From the NCBI GenBank assembly GCA_049276515.1, contig JBASWO010000078.1, positions 1 to 26,810 of the forward strand: a stretch of 26,810 nucleotides of DNA, read 5' to 3'. Source of the stretch: JAATFY01 sp049276515. GTDB lineage: Bacteria > Pseudomonadota > Alphaproteobacteria > UBA9219. The position numbers were made by a program, and so were the translations under genes. Under the pieces are notes generated by a model, which saw nothing but the letters and a program-made list of their open reading frames with translations, searched no databases and was not told where the DNA came from. Positions 8,864 through 16,392 of this stretch are shown here, one piece after another (positions within the stretch are counted from its first letter, which is position 1; every line of letters begins with the position of its first letter).

Positions 8864-8882
8864 TTTATGCTCCAGATAAAAC

Positions 8883-8904
8883 AACGGCCGCTTTTGCGGC
8901 CGTT
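8883..8904 (-). terminator. GC-rich hairpin between rubrerythrin and the iron-sulfur gene (terminator or attenuator)
   Basis: A perfect 9-bp stem (AACGGCCGC/GCGGCCGTT) with a four-base loop lies 15 bases past the rubrerythrin stop. On the minus strand it is followed by GTTTTATC, a short T-run. It looks like a weak intrinsic terminator that would let part of the transcripts continue into the iron-sulfur/DUF3501 genes, or a 3'-end stabilising stem for rubrerythrin mRNA. Confidence 0.75.
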
Positions 8905-8919
8905 GGTTCGATCAGATGA

Positions 8920-9339
8920 TTACTTCAATTCATCCAGTGCTTTTTGGAAGCGACCGGCATGTGATTTTTCTGCTTTTGCCAAAGTCTCAAACCATTCAGC
9001 GATTTCATCGAAGCCTTCTTCGCGTGCAGTACGTGCCATGCCGGGATACATGTCTGTATATTCATGTGTTTCACCAGCGATGGAAGCAGCAAGATTATCT
9101 GATGTTTTACCGATAGGCTTACCTGTTGCAGGATCACCTGACTCTTCAAGATATTCGAGATGGCCGTGTGCGTGACCGGTTTCACCTTCTGCCGTGGAGC
9201 GGAAAACAGCCGCAGTGTCGTTGTAGCCTTCAACGTCAGCCTTTTGAGCGAAATAAAGGTAGCGGCGGTTCGCTTGGCTTTCGCCAGAAAATGCGTCTTT
9301 TAAATTTTGTTCGGTTTTACTGCCTTTTAGCTTTGCCAT
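8920..9339 (-). CDS. Rubrerythrin, ferritin-like domain only
   Basis: Non-haem di-iron peroxide-scavenging protein of the cytoplasm. The 139-residue product is one ferritin-like four-helix domain with the iron ligands in place: E20, E53-x2-H56, E90 and E124-x2-H127. The C-terminal rubredoxin-like domain of classical rubrerythrin (about 40 residues with two CxxC pairs) is absent and there are no cysteines at all, so it needs an external electron donor. A strong AAGGAGG lies five bases before the ATG. It is the first gene behind a promoter with an Irr-type operator, and is followed by a hairpin and the iron-sulfur/DUF3501 pair, a set of neighbours known in other proteobacteria. Confidence 0.95.
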   Translation of the reverse strand: MAKLKGSKTEQNLKDAFSGESQANRRYLYFAQKADVEGYNDTAAVFRSTAEGETGHAHGHLEYLEESGDPATGKPIGKTSDNLAASIAGETHEYTDMYPGMARTAREEGFDEIAEWFETLAKAEKSHAGRFQKALDELK

Positions 9340-9387
9340 GACGGCCTCCTTACATGCGGATGGATCGTGCTCTGAATGTCGAGATCT

Positions 9388-9415
9388 ATTTTAGAATTAT
9401 TCTAAAAACTGTCAA
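9388..9415 (-). promoter_or_regulatory. Sigma70-type promoter of rubrerythrin
   Basis: On the minus strand TTGACA (9415-9410), a perfect -35, is followed after 16 bases by TAAAAT (9393-9388) as -10. Transcription would start near 9381, giving a leader of roughly 40 bases with a strong Shine-Dalgarno. The -10 is embedded in the palindromic operator. Confidence 0.75.
9389..9407. promoter_or_regulatory. Irr-type operator (ICE box) over the rubrerythrin -10
   Basis: A perfect palindrome TTTTAGAA-TTA-TTCTAAAA (8-3-8). It fits the iron control element recognised by Irr in alphaproteobacteria (TTTAGAA, three bases, TTCTAAA). It lies between the -35 and -10 and covers most of the -10 of the rubrerythrin promoter, so a bound regulator would block RNA polymerase. 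The Irr-like gene is immediately upstream, ending 28 bases before the operator. Confidence 0.8.
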
Positions 9416-9434
9416 GGGTCTTAAAAAATAGCCT

Positions 9435-9854
9435 TTAAGCTGAGGGCTTAAGCCGGATCACAACATCGACATGATCGATACTATGGCCAGATGGTGCTTT
9501 GGGAAGCTTGGCTATTTTGATGTCTGTTGCTGGAATATCGTGCAATTCGCCGCTGGATTCATCGAAGAAATGATAGTGATCACCGATATTTGTATCAAAA
9601 TAAACACGGTTTGAATCGATCACAACTTCATGCAAAAGCCCGGCCTTAGTGAATTGATGAAGCGTATTATAAACCGTGGCTAAGGAAACATATGTCTTGT
9701 TCTTGCGAATAGCGGCATGGATTTGTTCTGCCGTCATATGCTTATCGCAACCATCAAAAAGCAGCGTTGCCAAAGCCGTCCGTTGCCTAGTCGGCCGAAT
9801 GCCTACAGCTTGCAAAAGTTCCTTTGGATGATCATGCTGCTTTTTAACTTTCAT
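9435..9854 (-). CDS. irr: Fur-family regulator, Irr type
   Basis: DNA-binding iron/haem-responsive regulator. The 139-residue product has the Fur-type winged helix (TAEQIH ... VSLATVYNTLHQFTKAGLL, about 41-74) and the dimerisation domain starting YFDTN. It has the H-x-H pair (H93, H95) in DHYHFF typical of Irr, and lacks the CxxC zinc pairs of Fur and PerR; only one cysteine (G35-C36) is present, near where a haem regulatory motif occurs in Bradyrhizobium Irr. A perfect Irr-type palindrome lies just downstream at the rubrerythrin promoter, which supports Irr over PerR. It is divergent from the DjlA-like gene. No Shine-Dalgarno precedes the ATG, and a candidate promoter suggests that the message may be leaderless. 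Confidence 0.85.
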   Translation of the reverse strand: MKVKKQHDHPKELLQAVGIRPTRQRTALATLLFDGCDKHMTAEQIHAAIRKNKTYVSLATVYNTLHQFTKAGLLHEVVIDSNRVYFDTNIGDHYHFFDESSGELHDIPATDIKIAKLPKAPSGHSIDHVDVVIRLKPSA

Positions 9855-9860
9855 GGGCTG

Positions 9861-9889
9861 ATTATGACTTATAATGCCAATGAAAGCAA
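9861..9889 (-). promoter_or_regulatory. Candidate promoter for the Irr-like gene
   Basis: The minus strand reads TTGCTT (9889-9884), 17 bases, then CATAAT (9866-9861). A start about seven bases downstream would fall on the first base of the ATG at 9854, fitting the absence of a Shine-Dalgarno (leaderless transcript). This is pattern reading only. Confidence 0.35.
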
Positions 9890-9905
9890 AGAGGATGCTG
9901 GTCTG

Positions 9906-10694
9906 ATGCGAATTTGGGGCAAAGTTATTGGGGGCGCTTTAGGCCTAGCAGCTGGTGGCCCTATTGGTGCCATTGCTGGCTTTATAATCGGGCATGTCCA
10001 TGATTTGCATGGCGAAAGCGGCAACGGTAATCCCTGGGCCAATCTCGCCGGATATTATAATGATTTTACCGGCAATATGCAGCAAAGCACCTTTACGATG
10101 GGCGTTATTGTGCTGGGCGCAAAGATGGCCAAAGTGGATGGTCGGGTCACACGCGTTGAAATCGAAACCTTTAAACGTGTGTTTCAAGTATCTCCTTCTC
10201 AAGAAGCACATGTGGGTCGTCTTTTTGATCGTGCCCGCGAAAATATTCACGGCTTTGAGCCTTATGCTTTTCAATTAGCACAAACATTTCCAGCTCCTGT
10301 GCTTGAAGAAATTTTAGGCGGTCTTTTTATGATTGCTGCTGCCGACAGTGCTGGTTTGAGTGCCGCAGAAATCAAATTTCTTAAGCGTGTCGCTGGTATT
10401 TTCAATTTCAATGAAATTGAATTTGCTCGTATCGCCGCACGGGCAGGCGTTCACATAGAGACACCCAACAAACCTCGCAGCCAATATGACGAATCCTATG
10501 ATATTTTAGGCGTCAGTGTTACAGCAACGGATGAAGAGCTGAAATTGGCTTATCGTGCACTCATCCGCGAACATCACCCCGATAAACTCGTATCACAAGG
10601 CATGCCCCCTGAATTTATTGAGACGGCGAATGAAAAAATGAAGCGTATCAATGTTGCCTACGACACTATTTGCAAGATGCGTGGCATCAAGTAA
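9906..10694 (+). CDS. djlA: DjlA-like membrane-anchored TerB/J-domain co-chaperone
   Basis: Inner-membrane-anchored DnaK co-chaperone. With ATG 9906 the product has 262 residues. It has a Gly/Ala-rich N-terminal membrane segment (MRIWGKVIGGALGLAAGGPIG, about 6-30) like that of DjlA, a TerB-like helical domain (about 65-180), and a C-terminal J domain (about 196-258) with the HPD motif at 224-226 (REHHPDKL). I prefer 9906 because DjlA proteins begin just before this membrane segment and AGAGGA lies upstream. An earlier in-frame ATG at 9864 has no ribosome binding site and would overlap the probable irr promoter. The amidase gene begins 11 bases after the stop, so the two are probably one operon. 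Confidence 0.88.
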   Translation: MRIWGKVIGGALGLAAGGPIGAIAGFIIGHVHDLHGESGNGNPWANLAGYYNDFTGNMQQSTFTMGVIVLGAKMAKVDGRVTRVEIETFKRVFQVSPSQEAHVGRLFDRARENIHGFEPYAFQLAQTFPAPVLEEILGGLFMIAAADSAGLSAAEIKFLKRVAGIFNFNEIEFARIAARAGVHIETPNKPRSQYDESYDILGVSVTATDEELKLAYRALIREHHPDKLVSQGMPPEFIETANEKMKRINVAYDTICKMRGIK

Positions 10695-10705
10695 GACAGG
10701 ATCCT

Positions 10706-11413
10706 ATGAATATCATTCGCTACAGTTCACCCAATTTCGATGAGCGCAATCCAGCTATACCTCTGAGCTATATCCTTTTGCATTATACCGGCATGCCTAC
10801 AGGTGACGAGGCCTTACAGCGTCTTTGTGATCCTAAAGCTAAGGTTAGCGCTCACTATCTGATTGAAGAAGATGGTCGTATTTTCAAACTTGTAGATGAA
10901 GCCAAACGCGCTTGGCATGCGGGCCAAGGATTTTGGAAAGGTATTACAGATATCAATAGTGCCTCAATCGGTATTGAGTTGGTCAATCCAGGGCATCAAA
11001 ACGGCTACCGAAAATTTCCCCCAGCTCAAATTGATGCGCTGAAAAATCTGCTCGGGGATATTATTAAGCGCCACAATCTCTCAGCTAAAACGGCAGTCCT
11101 TGGCCATGCTGACATTGCCCCTAGCCGCAAAGAAGACCCAGGCGAACTGTTCCCTTGGCAAGAGCTTGCTCAGATAGGAATTGGTCTGTGGCCCGAGACC
11201 ATTTCTATGGATTATGAACATGCGGATGATGATGAGGTACAAAACCTACTGCGCGCCATCGGCTATGATTGCCCCACGACAGGTGCTTATGATCGTCCTA
11301 CGCGTGCGGCTTTGCTTGCCTTTCAGCGCCATTATGACCAGGCCAATTTGACAGGAACACCTGAGAAAGAAACTGTAGGTCGCTTACGCGCTCTAAGCCG
11401 CATGCTCTCGTAA
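10706..11413 (+). CDS. N-acetylmuramoyl-L-alanine amidase, AmpD-like with C-terminal peptidoglycan-binding domain
   Basis: Zinc amidase (Amidase_2) that cleaves the bond between MurNAc (or anhydro-MurNAc) and L-Ala in peptidoglycan turnover. With ATG 10706 (CAGGAT just before it) the product has 235 residues. Zinc ligands are H26 (ILLHYTG), H134 (VLGHADIAPSRKEDPG) and D144. E90 (SIGIELVNP) fits the conserved acidic position. A peptidoglycan-binding-type helical domain (about 180-230, YDRPTRAALLAFQRHY) follows. There is no signal peptide, which suggests the cytoplasmic AmpD role in muropeptide recycling, although AmiD-type enzymes also carry a C-terminal binding domain. It ends 21 bases inside the 3' end of the convergent Nudix gene. 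Confidence 0.9.
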   Translation: MNIIRYSSPNFDERNPAIPLSYILLHYTGMPTGDEALQRLCDPKAKVSAHYLIEEDGRIFKLVDEAKRAWHAGQGFWKGITDINSASIGIELVNPGHQNGYRKFPPAQIDALKNLLGDIIKRHNLSAKTAVLGHADIAPSRKEDPGELFPWQELAQIGIGLWPETISMDYEHADDDEVQNLLRAIGYDCPTTGAYDRPTRAALLAFQRHYDQANLTGTPEKETVGRLRALSRMLS

Positions 11414-12055
11414 GAGTGGACGTCTGTAGGGTTTTCCAGGAAAGCGGGGTAAGCGCGGCGCTAACTGCCCCACTTCAAAAGCAGCAGCAACAAATGAATT
11501 GTTTCTAACAGCCTGCACTAGTTTTCGTGGCGGCAAAATAATACCTGATTGATGGATAGCCTTGATGGCGTCAGCAATTGGCGTTGCCGCTGCTACAAGT
11601 GGTTTATAAGCCTCAGCTTTGTATGCGGGACAAATAGCTGCAACCTCATTTAATTCCACCCAACGATAATCTTTATATTCAGGTGGCTCGCCATTGAGAC
11701 GAGATTCAAGATTGATTTTACTGCCTGGTCTCATGAGAAAGGCATGAAAACCCAATATCAGTCCATGATAAATTTCTGGATGTTTATTGCCTGGAACGGG
11801 ATAAAAAGGTTGAGCTGAGATAGCGGCGATCGTGAACACATCGTTTCTTCCGACCCCAAATTCTTCACCCAATTCCCGACGTGAACCTGTGAGGGCTCTT
11901 TCTTTCGATTCTTTGCCACCTTGCGAGAAATGCCATCCTTCGTTAACGCGATCACGAATAGGATATCCCATAAGAACTTCGCCAACCTCGTTAAATACGA
12001 GTGAGCCAACCGTTATACGAATATGCTTTCCATCAAGAGTATGGGACTGAGTCAT
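11393..12055 (-). CDS. Nudix hydrolase
   Basis: The 220-residue product has a complete Nudix box starting at residue 46: G, five residues, E52, seven residues, RELGEEFGV (60-68). It hydrolyses a nucleoside-diphosphate-linked substrate; which one is unknown. The preceding WHFSQGGK resembles the WQMPQGG of RppH. However, a 10-residue loop after the box with a Pro-rich stretch (AQPFYPVPGNKHPEIYHG) and a basic C-terminal tail (about 195-220) set it apart. It lies 84 bases after rppH on the same strand and could be the last gene of that operon. Its 3' end overlaps the convergent amidase gene by 21 bases. Confidence 0.85.
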   Translation of the reverse strand: MTQSHTLDGKHIRITVGSLVFNEVGEVLMGYPIRDRVNEGWHFSQGGKESKERALTGSRRELGEEFGVGRNDVFTIAAISAQPFYPVPGNKHPEIYHGLILGFHAFLMRPGSKINLESRLNGEPPEYKDYRWVELNEVAAICPAYKAEAYKPLVAAATPIADAIKAIHQSGIILPPRKLVQAVRNNSFVAAAFEVGQLAPRLPRFPGKPYRRPLLREHAA

Positions 12056-12139
12056 TAACCACCAAGAATCATTTTACTAATATGACTGTATTTGAATGAG
12101 TGTGGTCTACCCAATGACCTACTTCACAGCAAACTGAAA

Positions 12140-12670
12140 TTATACTTTCAGAGGTGGTAGTTTTTCACCGCGCTGCAGCGCATCAGCTAGAGGCTTGAAA
12201 CCGATGACAATTTTTTCATAAACGGGACGCTTAAAATCAACGATAAGATTGGGCGTTTCGTGCAAAGGAGCCCAGCGCCAGGCAATAAATTCGGGGTTTT
12301 CTGGCTCATGCGCACCTGATAAGTCGATATCGCTATCTTGTCCTAAAAAGCGCAAAGCAAACCAGTCTTGCTCTTGGCCACGATATTTTCCGCGGAAAAC
12401 ACCGCCGCGATATTGCAACCAATCAGGAAATTCATAGGTCAGTTTTTCGGGTAGCATGGCGATGATCTCAGCATTGTCTGTGCCGATTTCTTCTTTCAAC
12501 TCACGTAAAGCGGCGACACGCAGATCTTCGTCTTTTTGAATACCACCCTGTGGCATTTGCCAAGCACCTCTGCGATCACGGCGTTCAGCAACCAACACCA
12601 AGCCTTGTGCATTAAAGAGGCACAAACCAACACCACGGCGATACGGAAGCTGTAACGGATCAACGCTCAT
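12140..12670 (-). CDS. rppH: RppH, RNA pyrophosphohydrolase
   Basis: Removes pyrophosphate from 5'-triphosphate mRNAs to start RNase E decay. In alphaproteobacteria it was long annotated as a dinucleoside polyphosphate hydrolase (IalA/NudH). The 176-residue product from ATG 12670 begins LPYRRGVGLCLFN and has the family-typical AWQMPQGGIQKDED. The Nudix box is complete: G, five residues, E, seven residues, RELKEEIG. EFPDWLQYRG and WFALRFLG are also RppH landmarks. A longer in-frame extension to 12805 lies inside the deacetylase gene and has no family similarity, so I reject it. It starts 19 bases after the deacetylase stop, in the usual alphaproteobacterial position behind ctpA and the deacetylase. 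Confidence 0.95.
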   Translation of the reverse strand: MSVDPLQLPYRRGVGLCLFNAQGLVLVAERRDRRGAWQMPQGGIQKDEDLRVAALRELKEEIGTDNAEIIAMLPEKLTYEFPDWLQYRGGVFRGKYRGQEQDWFALRFLGQDSDIDLSGAHEPENPEFIAWRWAPLHETPNLIVDFKRPVYEKIVIGFKPLADALQRGEKLPPLKV

Positions 12671-12689
12671 AACAAATCCACACAATACC

Positions 12690-13793
12690 TTACTGAACCA
12701 TAGCCGATAAAGGCGCCAAGGCAATACCGCGTTGGGGTAGATCTTTGAGCCATACCTGCAAACGGTCAACAGAAACGGGGAGAGCAGATATAATACCGAC
12801 CGCATGCCCTGTTAAACGCGCCGTTTTTTCCAATTGCGCCAAAGAGGCATCAATGGCTTCCGGTGATGGATTTTGATCTATGCGTAAAGTGCTCGCAACC
12901 GCCGGAACATGCTGATTGCGTGCCATATCCATAATGGCGCTGTGAGGTGCGATACGTGCATCAAAAATCATGAGGCCGCGTTTACGCAGCACATCAAGAA
13001 CAGGCGCCAATTTGTCGGGATCTGTTGTAAAGCGGGAGCCGCTTAACGTCATAATCCCGACATAGCCTGAGGCTTGGCGTAGAGAGTTATAAAGGCGCGC
13101 CAGATTATCCGTATTGGGCACGTTGGTGAGCAACACATTGGGGCCCGGATCGCTGCGCGGATAGTCAAATGGCTCCATAGGAATCATCATGAGGGTTTCA
13201 TGACCATCTTGGCGGGCCCGTGAGTTCCAAGCACCAATCACAGGACTTTGAGCATCAAAAGCAAGTGTTACATTCGCTGGCAAACGGTTGATCGCAGCAT
13301 CTGTCGTCACGCGCGACAATCCTAAATCAACGACGACAATCGCAATGCGCGGGCGGCGATCAGATGTGTTGAACGGACGCGCGTAAATTTGCCAAGGCTG
13401 CCGACCATCTTCTCCGATACGCGGCAGACTTCCTTCACGTGTGTCTTCTGAAAGACCTGTATCCGGTGCTTTGACCATTTTGATGTTGCGATCATCCTGA
13501 TCATTGAGAGCTTCGCCGCTAAAATCGGCGGGGCCAAGTGCATGTTCAGCCGTATCCGGAAGTTGAATGCCGTTTGATGTATCGCCGCTTTCCGAACTTA
13601 TTTCAGGCTGCAGTTTTTTAACATCTTCAAGAACCGCAACAGGTACAAACCATGGCGCAATAATCACGACCAAAAACCCAATAACCGCAGCTATTTTATG
13701 CTTACGCGGATAACGGGCCAGCCGGGTTTCTTGCCATGGCGGCACCGTGGCTTTGCCCTGCTCCACTTTAGGTTCTTCAGCCGGGGCTGACAC
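12690..13793 (-). CDS. Divergent polysaccharide deacetylase family protein (YibQ/DUF610)
   Basis: Single-pass inner-membrane protein with a periplasmic divergent NodB-like domain. Residues 33-54 form a transmembrane helix after a Pro/basic cytoplasmic tail. A low-complexity acidic linker follows, then the domain starting RPRIAIVVVDLGLS (about 148-160) with strands ANVTLAFD and TLMMIPMEPFDYP. The YibQ family usually has two aspartates in the first strand (IxDDxG); here only D156 is kept. Activity is not established for the family; linkage to envC and ctpA suggests a part in cell-wall metabolism. The start abuts the ctpA stop with no gap, implying translational coupling. Confidence 0.9.
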   Translation of the reverse strand: MSAPAEEPKVEQGKATVPPWQETRLARYPRKHKIAAVIGFLVVIIAPWFVPVAVLEDVKKLQPEISSESGDTSNGIQLPDTAEHALGPADFSGEALNDQDDRNIKMVKAPDTGLSEDTREGSLPRIGEDGRQPWQIYARPFNTSDRRPRIAIVVVDLGLSRVTTDAAINRLPANVTLAFDAQSPVIGAWNSRARQDGHETLMMIPMEPFDYPRSDPGPNVLLTNVPNTDNLARLYNSLRQASGYVGIMTLSGSRFTTDPDKLAPVLDVLRKRGLMIFDARIAPHSAIMDMARNQHVPAVASTLRIDQNPSPEAIDASLAQLEKTARLTGHAVGIISALPVSVDRLQVWLKDLPQRGIALAPLSAMVQ

Positions 13794-15179
13794 TTACTTG
13801 GCTCCGGCCTTGTTTTCGAACAAATGAATGCCGCGGATCATATCCAAGGCACGCGCCAATTGATAATCGAATGGCGGCTCATCTTTTTTACCATCCTTCT
13901 TATCTTTGCCGTCTGCTTGATCTGAGTTGGCATTATCATCATCGACAGTGACGACCGTGGTTGTGACTTGAGTTTTAGTCTTACTGTCTGTGTTTTGAAG
14001 AGCACCACGTAGATCAGCTTCATGGATACTTGGACCTGATGCTAGTTTTTCTAGCTTCGCAGGTTGAACAACGATATCGGGCTCAATACCCAAAGCCTGA
14101 ATCGAACGACCTGAGGGCGTATAGTAACGTGCCGTCGTCAAGCGCATAGCTCCACCACCAGCAACAGGAATAATGGTTTGCACCGAGCCCTTACCAAAGC
14201 TCTTGGTACCAACCAAAATAGCACGCTTATGATCTTGCAAAGCGCCAGCAACAATTTCTGAAGCTGAAGCTGAGCCACCATTGATCAAAATAGCGATCGG
14301 CTTACCGTGCGCCTTATCACCGCCTTTGGCAGTGAAGCTTTGATCTTCTTCTTTGTGGCGGCTACGCGTTGAAACAACCTCTTTACCGGCTCCCAGGAAC
14401 GCACTGGAAACAGAAATGGCTTGATCCAATAAACCCCCGGGATTATTGCGCAAATCAAGCACATAACCTTCAAGCTTAGCGCCGATTTTATCTTCAGCTT
14501 CTTTCAGGGCTTTATCGAGACCAATCTGTGTCTGCTCGTTAAAGGCGGTGAGACGAATATAGGCAATATTGCCCTTCGGCTCCCACCGTACTGACTGCAC
14601 ATGAATAACCGCGCGCGTTAGTGTGACATCAAAGGGCTGACTGTTGAGGCTGCCTCTACGAATAGTTAGTGTAATCTTTGTTCCTGGCGTGCCCCGCATT
14701 TTATCAACGGCTTCAGCCAGCGTGAGTTCTGTTACGGGCTTTGTATCAATATGCGTGATGAGGTCGCCTGCTTGAATGCCAGCCTTAGCTGCCGGTGTAT
14801 CGTCAATAGGTGAGATAACTTTGACGATATTGTTTTCCATCGTCACCTCAATGCCAAGACCACCAAACTCACCTTTGGTTTGGGTCTGCATATCTTGGAA
14901 ATTTTTCTTATTGAGATACCCTGAGTGCGGATCGAGAGAACTCAGCATGCCATTGAGCGAAGCTTCGATGAGCTTGTCATCCGTTACAGGATCAACATAG
15001 TCAGCACGCACTCTCTCAAGAACATCCGAGAAAAGAGTGAGTTGTTTAAATGTATCGGCTGAGTCTGTTTCCAGAACCTTGGCTGGCGCTTCCTTAGGCG
15101 GTGTTTTTGCCCAAATCGGTGCGGTCGCCAGTACGGCAACGGCGGAGAACACAGCAATTAGACGATAAATCGGTTTCAT
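13794..15179 (-). CDS. ctpA: Carboxy-terminal processing protease CtpA (S41)
   Basis: Periplasmic serine protease that trims or degrades envelope proteins, including cell-wall hydrolases in other bacteria. The 461-residue product has a signal peptide (1-24), a PDZ domain (about 104-190, GGLGIEV ... GIQAGDLITHID) and the S41 core. The catalytic Ser-Lys dyad fits S305 (GGSASASEIVAGAL) and K330 (TKSFGKGSVQT), 25 residues apart as in Prc. DLRNNPGG precedes it. The C-terminal tail (about 400-440) is a charged Asp/Lys-rich linker. It sits 73 bases after envC. CtpA and an EnvC-like protein together suggest a shared role in controlling peptidoglycan cleavage during division. Confidence 0.95.
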   Translation of the reverse strand: MKPIYRLIAVFSAVAVLATAPIWAKTPPKEAPAKVLETDSADTFKQLTLFSDVLERVRADYVDPVTDDKLIEASLNGMLSSLDPHSGYLNKKNFQDMQTQTKGEFGGLGIEVTMENNIVKVISPIDDTPAAKAGIQAGDLITHIDTKPVTELTLAEAVDKMRGTPGTKITLTIRRGSLNSQPFDVTLTRAVIHVQSVRWEPKGNIAYIRLTAFNEQTQIGLDKALKEAEDKIGAKLEGYVLDLRNNPGGLLDQAISVSSAFLGAGKEVVSTRSRHKEEDQSFTAKGGDKAHGKPIAILINGGSASASEIVAGALQDHKRAILVGTKSFGKGSVQTIIPVAGGGAMRLTTARYYTPSGRSIQALGIEPDIVVQPAKLEKLASGPSIHEADLRGALQNTDSKTKTQVTTTVVTVDDDNANSDQADGKDKKDGKKDEPPFDYQLARALDMIRGIHLFENKAGAK

Positions 15180-15252
15180 CGATGATCCTATGGAGACGGC
15201 AGGATAAAGTTTCAGTAGGTAAGGACGGGCTCAGGCCCCAGATTATACAATC

Positions 15253-16368
15253 TTAACGGCTTTTTGATAGCGCAATTCCATCTGTGGGGTCGACAGCTTC
15301 GTTATCATGCCGCCATTCAAAATAAAGCTCAGGCTTGCCGCCTGTTTTAACGGGCAAAACCCCCAAGGGTTCACCCGTTTCCACCTCTTGGCCCATATCA
15401 GCATCAATTCGGCCAAAGCCCGCTAAAAAGCTGTGATAGCCACTGTCATGCTGCAAAATCAAAATCTTGCCATAGCCCCGGAAGGGTCCTGCAAAAACGA
15501 CCTTGCCATCCTTGGGTGCAACAACGGGACTGCCCGATAGAGCTGTAAAAGTTAGGCCCTGGCTAATAACACCATCCGCATCTTTGGCTCCATAGCCTTG
15601 CTTGATATTTCCAGCAACGGGTGGCTTCAAGCTTGAGCGTAAATTGGGTTGCCGGGGTTGCACCCGTTTTTTGGGTGTCACTTTGTCTAAGAGCTGGTGA
15701 AGATCTTTGGCTTCATTGGTCAAAGACGCCAATTGTTTGGCAATAGCTTCTTTTTGTTCTTCAGTTTTTTGTAACAGTCCCTGTCGTGTCTTGATGAGCT
15801 GATCCAATTCTTTTTGCTGATTTTGTAAATTAGCACGCGCGGCAATGACCAAACGTTTTTGTTCGGCCATTTGATCCTGAAGATCATTGAGACTTGTTAG
15901 ATCCCGAGCAATGGCCTCTGTCTGCTCACGCAATTTTGGTAAAATGGAACGCAGTAAAATGGCGCGATGCACGTGATCACTACTGAGATCATTTTGAAGA
16001 AATTCACTTTCAGGTGGTTGGCGACTAAGCTCGATCATCGCATCTGTCATACGATTGAGTTTTTCTTTTTCTTCTTTAAGAGCACCGCTTTTGCTATCGA
16101 TATCGCGCGTGAGCTCATCAAGACGATCTTCGAGGATCTCTTGTTCTTTTTCCTTGTCCTGCATAGCAGCAGCAGCGCCAATTAATTTCTGGCGCAAATC
16201 TTTGAGACTTTCACTGGTCTCACGCGCTTTTTCATCAAGCGCTTCAGCTTTTTGTTTGTGTTGATCGAGTTGTTGTTCAACCTTATTCAATTCGTCGCGC
16301 GGCGCCGCCATTAAAGGCTGCGAGGCGAGCACAAAGGCACATAAAATAGAGAGAAACCGTAGAATCAT
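15253..16368 (-). CDS. envC: EnvC-like murein hydrolase activator (LytM/M23 domain)
   Basis: Secreted activator of division amidases. The 371-residue product has a signal peptide (1-21) and a long coiled coil (about 24-225, heptad-like Glu/Lys/Gln/Leu with KEKEQEILEDRLDELTRDID). A C-terminal LytM/M23-like domain follows (about 255-365: GNIKQGYGAKDADGVISQG, APKDGKVVFAGPFRGYGKILILQHD). The histidines and aspartate that bind zinc in active M23 peptidases are not all present (for example SFLAGFGRID where YAHN... would occur), so it is probably a non-catalytic activator like EnvC. It lies between gpmI (24 bases upstream) and ctpA, its usual place in alphaproteobacteria. Confidence 0.92.
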   Translation of the reverse strand: MILRFLSILCAFVLASQPLMAAPRDELNKVEQQLDQHKQKAEALDEKARETSESLKDLRQKLIGAAAAMQDKEKEQEILEDRLDELTRDIDSKSGALKEEKEKLNRMTDAMIELSRQPPESEFLQNDLSSDHVHRAILLRSILPKLREQTEAIARDLTSLNDLQDQMAEQKRLVIAARANLQNQQKELDQLIKTRQGLLQKTEEQKEAIAKQLASLTNEAKDLHQLLDKVTPKKRVQPRQPNLRSSLKPPVAGNIKQGYGAKDADGVISQGLTFTALSGSPVVAPKDGKVVFAGPFRGYGKILILQHDSGYHSFLAGFGRIDADMGQEVETGEPLGVLPVKTGGKPELYFEWRHDNEAVDPTDGIALSKSR

Positions 16369-16392
16369 GGCGCGATTATCGGCGCCATAGGC

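Noticed and set aside
8864..8884. TTG start at 8884 for the iron-sulfur gene
   Set aside because: It lies at the edge of a strong hairpin and lacks a Shine-Dalgarno, while ATG 8863 has GGAG at good spacing.
9717..9905. Long 5' extension of the DjlA-like gene inside the irr gene
   Set aside because: The DjlA family begins at the membrane segment starting at 9906, and the extension is antisense to irr.
12671..12805. N-terminal extension of RppH
   Set aside because: The extra 45 residues overlap the deacetylase frame and do not resemble any RppH; ATG 12670 gives the normal N-terminus.
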